Below are positions 1 through 5,206 of a DNA stretch of 25,297 bases, piece by piece. This DNA is from a virus. Every line of letters starts with the position of its first letter. The stretch's first letter is position 1. The stretch spans positions 1 to 25,297 of the IMG/VR virus record IMGVR_UViG_3300007516_000128, one strand, 5' to 3'. The notes below the pieces were generated by a model. It ran no database searches. It saw nothing but the letters and a program-made list of their open reading frames with translations, and was not told where the DNA came from. The translations under genes were made by a program, and so were the position numbers.

Positions 1-278
1 ACCCAGGCGAACTGATCCCGGATTTCGAAGCCTGCGTCCTCAATCGCACATACCATCCGGTGATAGGTGCGGGTCCCGCCGAAGGCGAACATGTGCCCGC
101 CCGGCTTGAGCACCCGAAGCGCGGCCGCCCACGTCTCGGGGCGGAAGGCGACGCCGGAACTGTCCCAGGACTGGCCCATGAAGCCTAATTCATACGGCGG
201 ATCGGTGACGATGCTGTCCACCGAATCGGGAGACATTTGCGACATTTGGGACACGCAGTCCCCGTGAAGAATCTCCAT
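1..278 (-). CDS. DNA methyltransferase (N4/N6 type), 5' part only
   Basis: Seen: a minus-strand frame starts at ATG 278 and runs off the window at base 1, giving about 92 residues. It begins MEILHGDCVSQM and has VTDPPYELGFMG near residues 26-37. DPPY is the catalytic motif IV of amino-methyltransferases that modify adenine N6 or cytosine N4. A later stretch, LKPGGHMFAFGGTRTYH, fits the next beta strand of the same fold. A strong Shine-Dalgarno (GGAGGGGTGAG) sits just upstream. A GC-rich frame ending PKRLWELEG stops 2 nt before the ATG, which suggests coupling to a gene that was cut away. Known of the family: such enzymes are frequent orphan methylases in prophages. The GC content is far above that of the T4-like genes to the right, so this gene probably belongs to a different genome. 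The target-recognition region lies outside the window. Confidence 0.8.
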   Translation of the reverse strand, partial: MEILHGDCVSQMSQMSPDSVDSIVTDPPYELGFMGQSWDSSGVAFRPETWAAALRVLKPGGHMFAFGGTRTYHRMVCAIEDAGFEIRDQFAW

Positions 279-280
279 GC

Positions 281-334
281 TCACCCCTCCAGCTCCCACA
301 ACCTCTTGGGGAACTCGTATTCCGCCCCCCGCAT
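281..334 (-). pseudogene. 3' remnant of an unknown GC-rich gene
   Basis: Seen: an 18-codon frame reads MRGAEYEFPKRLWELEG and stops with TGA at 281-283, two bases before the methyltransferase start. The TGA-GC-ATG spacing is typical of translationally coupled neighbours, so this frame is probably the true tail of an upstream gene. The rest of that gene is replaced by the AT-richer gp62-like sequence from about 335 onward. The ATG at 332-334 is probably incidental, since it lies at the join. The product cannot be identified. Confidence 0.45.
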
Positions 335-404
335 CTTCATCTACCATATGATCCTGCTTTGTATGCAGGATTGATGGAATATAGTCTTTGAAAATCTCAA
401 CCAT
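335..404 (-). pseudogene. 62: Truncated 5' end of clamp-loader small subunit (gp62-like)
   Basis: Seen: an ATG at 402-404 overlaps the stop of the preceding small gene by one base (TAATG). It opens a frame MVEIFKDYIPSILHTKQDHM, and about 24 codons look like phage sequence before base composition jumps to GC-rich. Known: T4-like phages place gene 62 shortly downstream of gene 44, and marine versions start with a similar K-DY-x-x-I-x-x-TK-[QK] pattern. Inferred: this is the first part of gp62, the small subunit that works with gp44 to load the gp45 clamp. The frame happens to stay open into the methyltransferase, which would make a fusion, but the RBS at the methyltransferase start argues that protein starts on its own. 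The call rests on position and a short pattern. Confidence 0.5.
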
Positions 405-625
405 TATATATTTGATGCTTTCGTTATATTACCAGCCTGAGAAGCCGCCCACTTCACTTCTCGTTCTGTAAGTGTTGTATTATAAACATCAACGATCTTA
501 AAGATTTCGTTGTAATCCACCACTTCAACCAAAGTACCGACCTTGGCAATATCCTCATTAAGCCATGAAATAATAACCGTTCGGCCGGCCGGGGATTGCA
601 TTTCGCATTGCTTGTAGTTTTTCAT
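404..625 (-). CDS. Small phage protein of unknown function (73 aa)
   Basis: Seen: 73 residues beginning MKNYKQCEMQSP, with TVIISWLNEDIAKVGTLVEV in the middle and a charged, helix-prone end. The start is preceded by AGGTGTG, and the stop overlaps the gp62-like start (TAATG). It sits between the two clamp-loader genes. Known: many phages carry small basic proteins with the pattern 'MKxYKxC...TVSWIPExxAKVGxxL', none with an assigned role. The alternating hydrophobic pattern suggests a small beta-barrel. No catalytic motif is visible. The tight packing in the replication operon suggests early expression, but gives no function. Confidence 0.75.
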   Translation of the reverse strand: MKNYKQCEMQSPAGRTVIISWLNEDIAKVGTLVEVVDYNEIFKIVDVYNTTLTEREVKWAASQAGNITKASNI

Positions 626-632
626 TACACAC

Positions 633-1586
633 CTATATGTTTAGAAATTGGCAATCAACCAACATCTCCGTCAAACAGGCCACGAGATTGATTTCTTGAT
701 CAGCCACAAATGCAGCCTGGTATTGATACTTGGATAGAGTGATGACAGCCTGAGGAATAGAACTTGGTTCCAGATGCCCTCGCAAACTATCATAAATCTT
801 CTTATACATAACAGAAGGGTCAATATCACCATTATCAACAACCCATTTCTGCACTTTACCAAAATCCTTTTCCCTCATAAATGCAAACAACTCATGGATG
901 TTTCGAATATCTGAAACCTGAGAGATAACGCTTTCATCGATTGGACCCAACTGAGAGAGTCTTTGCAACTCATTGAGAGTCCTGCGATAATCAGGGAAAT
1001 ATTTCTTGATGATTGATGCTAGAGCCGCCTTTTCATAACTGACATTCTCAAGCTTGAGAATTTCTTGAACCCTCTTATAGAATTCAGCCTGCATCTTAGG
1101 CACTTCACTGGTAAGTATCTTGAAATCGATTACCGCAGACCGAGAATGTAAAGCATCAATCAGTTTGGACTTGTAGTTACACGTCATAATGAACGTGCAA
1201 TGATTGGAGTATTCTTCGATTGCTCCGCGTAACCCGGCTTGGGCTTCGGGAGTTAGGTAATCAGCCTCATCAAGAATGATGACCTTTTGTCCGCCATCAA
1301 GACTCATTGTTGATGCATAGGACTTGATCTTGGTTCGCAAAATATCAATACCCCGTTCATCCGAGCTATTGATCTTCAAATAGTTAATACCCAACTCACT
1401 ACACATAGCCATAGCCACGGTTGTCTTACCAACACCCGCGGTTCCGGTTAGCATTAGATTGGGAACTTGCTTACTATCAACATAAGACTGAAAAACAGTC
1501 TTTAGCCGGTCGGGAATAACACATTCTCCCACTGTACCAGGACGGTACTTTTCGGTGAATATGAATTCAGATTCACGTACCCGCAT
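633..1586 (-). CDS. 44: Sliding-clamp loader large subunit, gp44-like AAA+ ATPase
   Basis: Role (family): with gp62 it uses ATP to open the gp45 ring and place it on primer-template DNA for the phage polymerase. Seen: 317 residues, close to T4 gp44 (319). Walker A GTAGVGKT is at 48-55, Walker B VIILDEAD at 102-109, and the sensor 1 segment TFIMTCN at 131-137. The SRC-type arginine-finger position reads SRS (148-150), with Ser in place of Cys. The N-terminal FTEKYRP is the usual opening of clamp-loader ATPases. The start has AAGGAAAA upstream. It lies downstream of gp45 and the DsbA-like gene and upstream of a small gene and the gp62 remnant, which is the normal T4-like order apart from the inserted small genes. 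Confidence 0.95.
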   Translation of the reverse strand: MRVRESEFIFTEKYRPGTVGECVIPDRLKTVFQSYVDSKQVPNLMLTGTAGVGKTTVAMAMCSELGINYLKINSSDERGIDILRTKIKSYASTMSLDGGQKVIILDEADYLTPEAQAGLRGAIEEYSNHCTFIMTCNYKSKLIDALHSRSAVIDFKILTSEVPKMQAEFYKRVQEILKLENVSYEKAALASIIKKYFPDYRRTLNELQRLSQLGPIDESVISQVSDIRNIHELFAFMREKDFGKVQKWVVDNGDIDPSVMYKKIYDSLRGHLEPSSIPQAVITLSKYQYQAAFVADQEINLVACLTEMLVDCQFLNI

Positions 1587-1599
1587 AATATATTTTCCT

Positions 1600-1878
1600 T
1601 TACTTCAGTAGAGAATCGTACCAAGTTTCAAACGTTTCAAACGTTTCAACATCCTCATCGTATGAGTCCTTATAGAAGGTCTTGACAAGCTTCTTAACGA
1701 TTTTCTTGTCGATCACAAGTTCATCAGAAATGTCTCCAACACCTTCACTTTGAAAAGTACGTTCATCATCTCGTCGCTTCATAGACTCGGACAGTTCTCC
1801 GATTACAGCCTTGAGTCGGCGCTTTTGCTCATCATTGAGACTGGCAATATCATTGTATACCTTGGGTGTTCTAGCCAT
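1600..1878 (-). CDS. dsbA: DsbA-like double-stranded DNA-binding protein (late transcription)
   Basis: Seen: 92 residues from ATG 1878 (MARTPKVYNDIA). AAGGAG lies 8 nt upstream inside the end of gp45, so this start is preferred over the GTG at 1884. The protein is charged and helical. Its second half, VIDKKIVKKLVKTFYKDSYD followed by an acidic stretch and WYDSLL, matches the shape of T4 DsbA (a 'VDGKMFNRLLALYHKD' type motif, then acidic, then ELYDTVF). Known: T4 DsbA binds DNA at late promoters and stimulates late transcription. In T4 it is encoded near gene 33, whereas here it lies between the clamp and clamp loader. A 9-bp tandem repeat at about 1623-1650 gives a repeated ETF near the C terminus. 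The homology is recalled, not computed. Confidence 0.55.
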   Translation of the reverse strand: MARTPKVYNDIASLNDEQKRRLKAVIGELSESMKRRDDERTFQSEGVGDISDELVIDKKIVKKLVKTFYKDSYDEDVETFETFETWYDSLLK

Positions 1879-1880
1879 TT

Positions 1881-2549
1881 TCACTTCTCCTTGGACTTAG
1901 TAATCGCAATAACATAGCTTCGAGTGGAGGATACGAATGTTGCAAACTGTTTCTTGGAAAATTCAACTCGGTAATCATCCGGAATGAGTACAAGATTCTC
2001 AATCTTGAGTGACACTTCGAAATCCTCGCCTGTAAACACACCAACCTCCTTTGTGGCCGAGTTGGAAGTATCAACTTCTTTATCGGATACGCGGACATAT
2101 ATCTTGCCGGTGTTCCCTACAATGGTAACGTCGGGCAGACTCATTGAGTTTGCAATCTTTATTATCTTAGATAATGCAGCCTTTGTCAAGTCAAATGATG
2201 CATCCACCGAAACAAGCGACAACGACTTACCAGATGGCTTGGTCTTGATCAGAGAAGCCTCACTGTAGAGGTAGTTAATCGAGGTGCCGTCCGTATCAGT
2301 AATGATGGCTTGCGAGGTATCTCCCTGAAAATCGATATCAGGTGCATCAAGTTGAGAGAGAATGCCCAGAAATGCAGGCAAATCATAGATCGGCACGGTT
2401 GTGGGAATAGTCTCCTCAATCGTAGCTTCAACAAAGATTGTCTGTTCAGGGGAAATGGTACTTTGAAGTTGGCCTGGTATCAGAACGACACCGGCATATA
2501 TTTGGGAGAAGTTCTTTAATGTTTCGAGTGTATTCTTTGAAAGTTTCAT
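1881..2549 (-). CDS. 45: Sliding clamp, DNA polymerase processivity factor (gp45-like)
   Basis: Role (family): a homotrimeric ring around DNA that tethers the phage polymerase. In T4 it also activates late transcription through gp55 and gp33. Seen: 222 residues, against 228 in T4. The N terminus MKLSKNTLETLKNFSQIYAG closely matches the T4 start MKLSKDTTALLKNFATINSG. YDLPAFLGILS (about 55-65) corresponds to the T4 YDLNGFLGILS segment, and the C-terminal SYVIAITKSKE is the last clamp strand. The gene is tightly packed with the DsbA-like gene, whose start region overlaps its stop. The upstream gap to the diphosphohydrolase-type gene is only about 24 nt and shows no promoter. Confidence 0.95.
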   Translation of the reverse strand: MKLSKNTLETLKNFSQIYAGVVLIPGQLQSTISPEQTIFVEATIEETIPTTVPIYDLPAFLGILSQLDAPDIDFQGDTSQAIITDTDGTSINYLYSEASLIKTKPSGKSLSLVSVDASFDLTKAALSKIIKIANSMSLPDVTIVGNTGKIYVRVSDKEVDTSNSATKEVGVFTGEDFEVSLKIENLVLIPDDYRVEFSKKQFATFVSSTRSYVIAITKSKEK

Positions 2550-2572
2550 ATATTTACTCCATTGTGTAAAAG

Positions 2573-3190
2573 TTAAGTTCTAATAGTAATAGAATCAGTG
2601 GTACTCCTATAATCGTCGGGGGTAAACCTATGGGTCGCGTCGACCCACAACGTCCGTGGGAAGGAATTGACATGACTGCTAAGATAATAAGCGCCGGACT
2701 TGTCGCGCCTTAAGCATCGCTTTAATATACCCAGTTCATACGCGGACTCATCAATCGGTGTAAACTGATGCAAATCCGGTGCGGACTCATCAATCGGTGT
2801 AAACTGATGCAAATCCCGTTCCGGCATATCTTTTTCCTCGACCTTCTCAGAGGCCTCGGGGTGGTAAATCTCAGGAATATCGTTATTACCGATATCGCGA
2901 AGTTCATATGTGAGAAGGGCGATAGCGTTCCAGGCCACCATAGCCAAATGGCGGCATTCTGTCAATTCATCGTCATGCGTTTTTCCCAACTCCCACTTGT
3001 TAAGATGGGACTTCAAGGCTCGGAGACATTGGCTCCAATCCATACCCCGTTCCCAGTTTCTAGAAGCATACTTTCGGGCGCCCTCGGTATATACCTTGAC
3101 TATTTCTTCATATGCATCGGGAGGAAACAAGTCATAACGCAACTTACCTTCACTGTACCGCAAACCCTTATTGTCCGCTTCTACCATCAT
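2573..3190 (-). CDS. dATP/dGTP diphosphohydrolase-type protein (DUF5664 domain)
   Basis: Seen: 205 residues from ATG 3190, chosen because GGAG lies 6 nt upstream; a GTG 33 nt further out lacks this. Residues about 9-95 carry GLRYSEGKLRYDLFPPDA, YTEGARKYASRNWERG, and the helical CLRALKSHLNKWELG followed by ECRHLAMVAWNAIALL. This is the hallmark of the all-alpha domain named dATP/dGTP diphosphohydrolase N-terminal (formerly DUF5664). Family knowledge: related NTP pyrophosphohydrolases trim dNTP pools, and some serve 2-aminoadenine DNA pathways. No PurZ is in this window, so pool sanitation is the safer reading. The C-terminal half has a 39-bp tandem duplication (2742-2819) repeating DLHQFTPIDESA, then an unrecognised region. 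It overlaps the upstream 57-aa gene by 23 nt. Confidence 0.75.
   Translation of the reverse strand: MMVEADNKGLRYSEGKLRYDLFPPDAYEEIVKVYTEGARKYASRNWERGMDWSQCLRALKSHLNKWELGKTHDDELTECRHLAMVAWNAIALLTYELRDIGNNDIPEIYHPEASEKVEEKDMPERDLHQFTPIDESAPDLHQFTPIDESAYELGILKRCLRRDKSGAYYLSSHVNSFPRTLWVDATHRFTPDDYRSTTDSITIRT
2742..2819. repeat. 39-bp tandem duplication inside the diphosphohydrolase-type gene
   Basis: Two copies, 2742-2780 and 2781-2819, differ at about one base and keep the frame. They encode a 13-residue repeat, DLHQFTPIDESA plus P or Y, in the linker after the catalytic domain. The near identity implies a recent duplication. Confidence 0.9.
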
Positions 3191-3341
3191 TTTTATCTCC
3201 ATTTTGTAACTTTTCAAACTCACGTTCTTTGGCTTTGTAGTAGGCCTGATAGCCGTACATACCAGTAGGTTTATTTGGTTCTTTTTCCAAACACTCTTGT
3301 ATATACTTTAACAGTTTTTGTGTATCTGTATTCGCAATCAT
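3168..3341 (-). CDS. Small hypothetical protein (57 aa), overlapping the next gene
   Basis: Seen: a 57-codon frame starts at ATG 3341 (MIANTDTQKLLKYIQECLEK) and ends at TAA 3168. AGGTGA precedes the start, and the ATG lies 9 nt past the TAG of the upstream gene. Without it, a gap of about 160 nt would be left in an otherwise fully packed operon. The protein is charged and helical, with MYGYQAYYKAKEREFEKLQNG near the end. It overlaps the following diphosphohydrolase-type gene by 23 nt, and that gene's RBS lies inside it, so the two are probably coupled. No family is recognised. Confidence 0.65.
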   Translation of the reverse strand: MIANTDTQKLLKYIQECLEKEPNKPTGMYGYQAYYKAKEREFEKLQNGDKNDGRSGQ

Positions 3342-3349
3342 TGGTTCAC

Positions 3350-3853
3350 CTATGTCGTAAACCGAGCGGAAGCTTTCTTTTTGGAAGGTCTTAACTCCGT
3401 TTGAAAGGGGGACTCAGTATTGTTAAACTTTAGCTTGTTTCCAACAGTTTCGGATTTATCTAAACCCGGATAGCCTGTTGCATTTGTACCTACTAGTCTA
3501 GCAGATTTGCCGTCATGATGCAATACAGAATCTTGATTAAAATGCTTTCCTAGTCGTATTCCCAAAGCCGCAACCTTGGATCCTTCTTCATCTCCATGGG
3601 CCTTGGCGTGTATTATATGAGAAGATTCCTTATTTCCCTCATAACGCCCCTCGGCTTTTCTAACTCCATAACCGGCTTTTCTAGCCATAGAAACCAGTTC
3701 TTTATTTCTAGACTTGATCTCAGCAGGGGTCAATCCAGGTCGTTCGGTGGATAGAGCAACGAAATGTATACCCTTTTCCTGCCTAGAATACATTCTAGCC
3801 AAAGGGTTTCCTTCCTTTATAACTTTCTGTATAAACTCTCGAAATGACTTCAT
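3350..3853 (-). CDS. Phage protein of unknown function with QDSVLH motif (167 aa)
   Basis: Seen: start taken at ATG 3853 (MKSFREFIQKVIKEG), which overlaps the stop of the glycosyltransferase gene by one base (TAATG). Longer frames run through that gene and are unlikely. Residues about 27-130 read HFVALSTERPGLTPAEIKSR, RKAGYGVRKAEGRYEG, then SSHIIHA and NQDSVLHHDGKSARLVGTN. The 'ALSTER...N..L...RKAGYG...GRY.G..E.S' layout, ending in QDSVLH, resembles a family of small globular phage and bacterial proteins of unknown role (DUF3293-like, from memory). The C terminus is basic (PSKKKASARF). MKSFREFI-type N termini are common among T4-like structural or packaged proteins, but no function is assigned. 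Confidence 0.7.
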   Translation of the reverse strand: MKSFREFIQKVIKEGNPLARMYSRQEKGIHFVALSTERPGLTPAEIKSRNKELVSMARKAGYGVRKAEGRYEGNKESSHIIHAKAHGDEEGSKVAALGIRLGKHFNQDSVLHHDGKSARLVGTNATGYPGLDKSETVGNKLKFNNTESPFQTELRPSKKKASARFTT

Positions 3854-4668
3854 TATCCTAAACTCCCGGTCAGATTCGCAATGATCGGAAGGTTTCCTGA
3901 AAAGCCATATGTTCCGACATGAGTCGTTTTCATCCAAGGACATAGAAAAACCTGTCCTCCGATGATTCTCCAGTTTTGGCAAAACATATAATCCTCGGAC
4001 AAGTATCGATCAGTATTAGGATCAATAACTGTGTCGAAATATGCATGGATCATACGGGAACCATCAAAATGAGCCTGGCCGACGTGATCTGGCTTATACT
4101 TCAGGTGGGGGTATTCTTCTCGGTACTTATCGAAAACTTCTCGCTTGATCATCATAAACCCAGTACCGATTTCCAGTACATCCAAAGGCTCATTAACATC
4201 AAACTTAGTTGTACCTGGCACTGGATTAAATACATAATCACCAACTAGATTGTTCAATGTATTGGGATCAAACTTTTCCAACTCTGCGGCCGGAACGTTC
4301 CGGGCTGCTTTCAAAATATTCTTCCAGTTAATAGATTTCTTAGGATAGGGAGCACCGATCACGTCCTTATCATAAGCCAATAGAAATAACACATCCATTG
4401 GATTAAACTCAATATCAGCATCAATAAAGAGCATATGAGTGCAATCAGAACGCAAAAACTCATCAACCATATAGTTTCGCGCTCTAGTAATCAATGATTC
4501 ATTAAAAAGAAATGAAAATCTAATCTTCAGTCCGTGAGCATGAAATAACCCTTGCAAATCAAGGATAGACTTCAAATATAAACCGTGATTCATACCTCCA
4601 AACATAGGAGTAGCCACAAATAAATTTCTAGTTTCTCTCAGTTCCTCAGTGTTAATCTCAATATTCAT
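3853..4668 (-). CDS. Glycosyltransferase, GT-A fold, with DAD motif
   Basis: Seen: 271 residues. RNLFVATPMFGG (14-25) is a nucleotide-binding first strand, and LITRARNYMVDEFL (59-72) precedes FIDADIEF (81-88), whose D-A-D is the metal/UDP-sugar binding DXD. KDVIGAPYPKK follows at 101-111. The SEDY at 224-227 is a likely catalytic acidic site, and H250 in KTTHVGTYGF is a likely late metal ligand. Known: this family recurs in marine T4-like phages and is thought to glycosylate phage DNA, virion proteins or host surface sugars; the acceptor is unknown. GGAG precedes the start, and upstream lies an imperfect hairpin containing a late-promoter-like CATAAATA. There is no signal peptide, so it acts in the cytoplasm. 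Confidence 0.8.
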   Translation of the reverse strand: MNIEINTEELRETRNLFVATPMFGGMNHGLYLKSILDLQGLFHAHGLKIRFSFLFNESLITRARNYMVDEFLRSDCTHMLFIDADIEFNPMDVLFLLAYDKDVIGAPYPKKSINWKNILKAARNVPAAELEKFDPNTLNNLVGDYVFNPVPGTTKFDVNEPLDVLEIGTGFMMIKREVFDKYREEYPHLKYKPDHVGQAHFDGSRMIHAYFDTVIDPNTDRYLSEDYMFCQNWRIIGGQVFLCPWMKTTHVGTYGFSGNLPIIANLTGSLG

Positions 4669-4687
4669 TTTTTCTCCTACATTATCA

Positions 4688-4724
4688 AGGGTGGTATATA
4701 GACTATTTATGCCACAACCACCCT
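4688..4724. repeat. Inverted repeat upstream of the glycosyltransferase
   Basis: Arms AGGGTGGT (4688-4695) and ACCACCCT (4717-4724) are perfect complements around a 21-nt loop. The loop contains CATAAATA on the minus strand. No T run follows on either strand, so this is not a clear Rho-independent terminator. It could be an mRNA leader structure or an operator. Confidence 0.6.
4704..4711 (-). promoter_or_regulatory. Candidate late promoter (CATAAATA)
   Basis: CATAAATA on the minus strand is one base from the T4 late consensus TATAAATA. It lies about 36 nt upstream of the glycosyltransferase ATG. gp55 is encoded in the window, so a late promoter is plausible, but an 8-mer alone is weak evidence. 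Confidence 0.35.
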
Positions 4725-4737
4725 CGATATGCAGAGG

Positions 4738-4956
4738 TTAGCCGCTAACCATCTGGTAATATGCGCGGACTACTCCTGATCGATCCGAGACATTCGTACG
4801 AATATCGTATTCGATTCGCAGGTCGGAAATCCTCTTGAGAACGTTGGCTCGCGGCACATTTCTCAAGTTTGAAATCTGAGATGCAGTAATCCCCGGATAA
4901 CTATGCGGAATTGACTCCAACACCTTGGCTCTCTGACTCATTCTGGTTCTTGACAT
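4738..4956 (-). CDS. Small winged-helix/HTH protein (72 aa)
   Basis: Seen: 72 residues beginning MSRTRMSQRAKVLESI. The segment ITASQISNLRNVPRANVLKR (about 23-42) has helix-turn-helix spacing, and is followed by SDLRIEYDIRT and a beta-like GVVRAYYQM wing. This is the compact winged-helix layout of MarR/ArsR-like DNA-binding domains. GGAG lies 7 nt before the ATG, within GGAGAATATAAATG. It sits between a 63-aa gene and the glycosyltransferase. It could be a phage transcription regulator, but no target site can be assigned. Confidence is good for the gene and moderate for the fold. Confidence 0.7.
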   Translation of the reverse strand: MSRTRMSQRAKVLESIPHSYPGITASQISNLRNVPRANVLKRISDLRIEYDIRTNVSDRSGVVRAYYQMVSG

Positions 4957-4992
4957 TTATATTCTCCATAAAAATAACCAACACCATGTCAG

Positions 4993-5184
4993 TTATCGCT
5001 TCATCATAATCAATATTGAATCAAGTTCTTCGCAGAACCCTGTATTTTCATCAGTGATGGCTGCTACCACCCCGTCATGAATATCAGCACACACCAGACT
5101 TGACGGTACGCTTCTGGATGCATCATTTAGAGTGACGGTAAAGGTAACGGTCACCTCACATGTCGTATATTCATGCTTATTCAT
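4993..5184 (-). CDS. Small hypothetical protein (63 aa)
   Basis: Seen: the likely start is ATG 5184 (MNKHEYTTCEVTVTFTVTL), with GAGG 6 nt upstream. A longer in-frame reading to 5361 runs through the GC-rich CobS tail in antisense-like proline/arginine sequence and is rejected. EVTVTFTVTL is a beta strand, followed by a short helix-prone acidic region (TDENTGFCEELDSIL) and a basic end. It lies 22 nt after the CobS-like stop. No family is recognised. Confidence 0.65.
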   Translation of the reverse strand: MNKHEYTTCEVTVTFTVTLNDASRSVPSSLVCADIHDGVVAAITDENTGFCEELDSILIMMKR

Positions 5185-5206
5185 AAGATTCCTCAAATAT
5201 TGTCGA

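Noticed and set aside
67-267. Plus-strand 66-codon frame at the left end
   Set aside because: It is antisense to the DPPY methyltransferase, which has a recognisable motif and a strong RBS.
351-371. Inverted repeat ATCCTGC/GCAGGAT near the left join as a recombination site
   Set aside because: It falls within the gp62-like codons, has no counterpart at the right join beyond CCTGC, and no target duplication was found.
2161-2189. TTGACA-17-GATAAT promoter-like sequence on the minus strand
   Set aside because: It lies in the middle of the gp45 coding sequence with no downstream gene needing it; conserved protein sequence explains the bases.
2742-2819. CRISPR-like array
   Set aside because: Only two adjacent copies without spacers, inside a coding gene; the repeats at 5267-5365 and 15701-15758 are also spacer-free tandem repeats.
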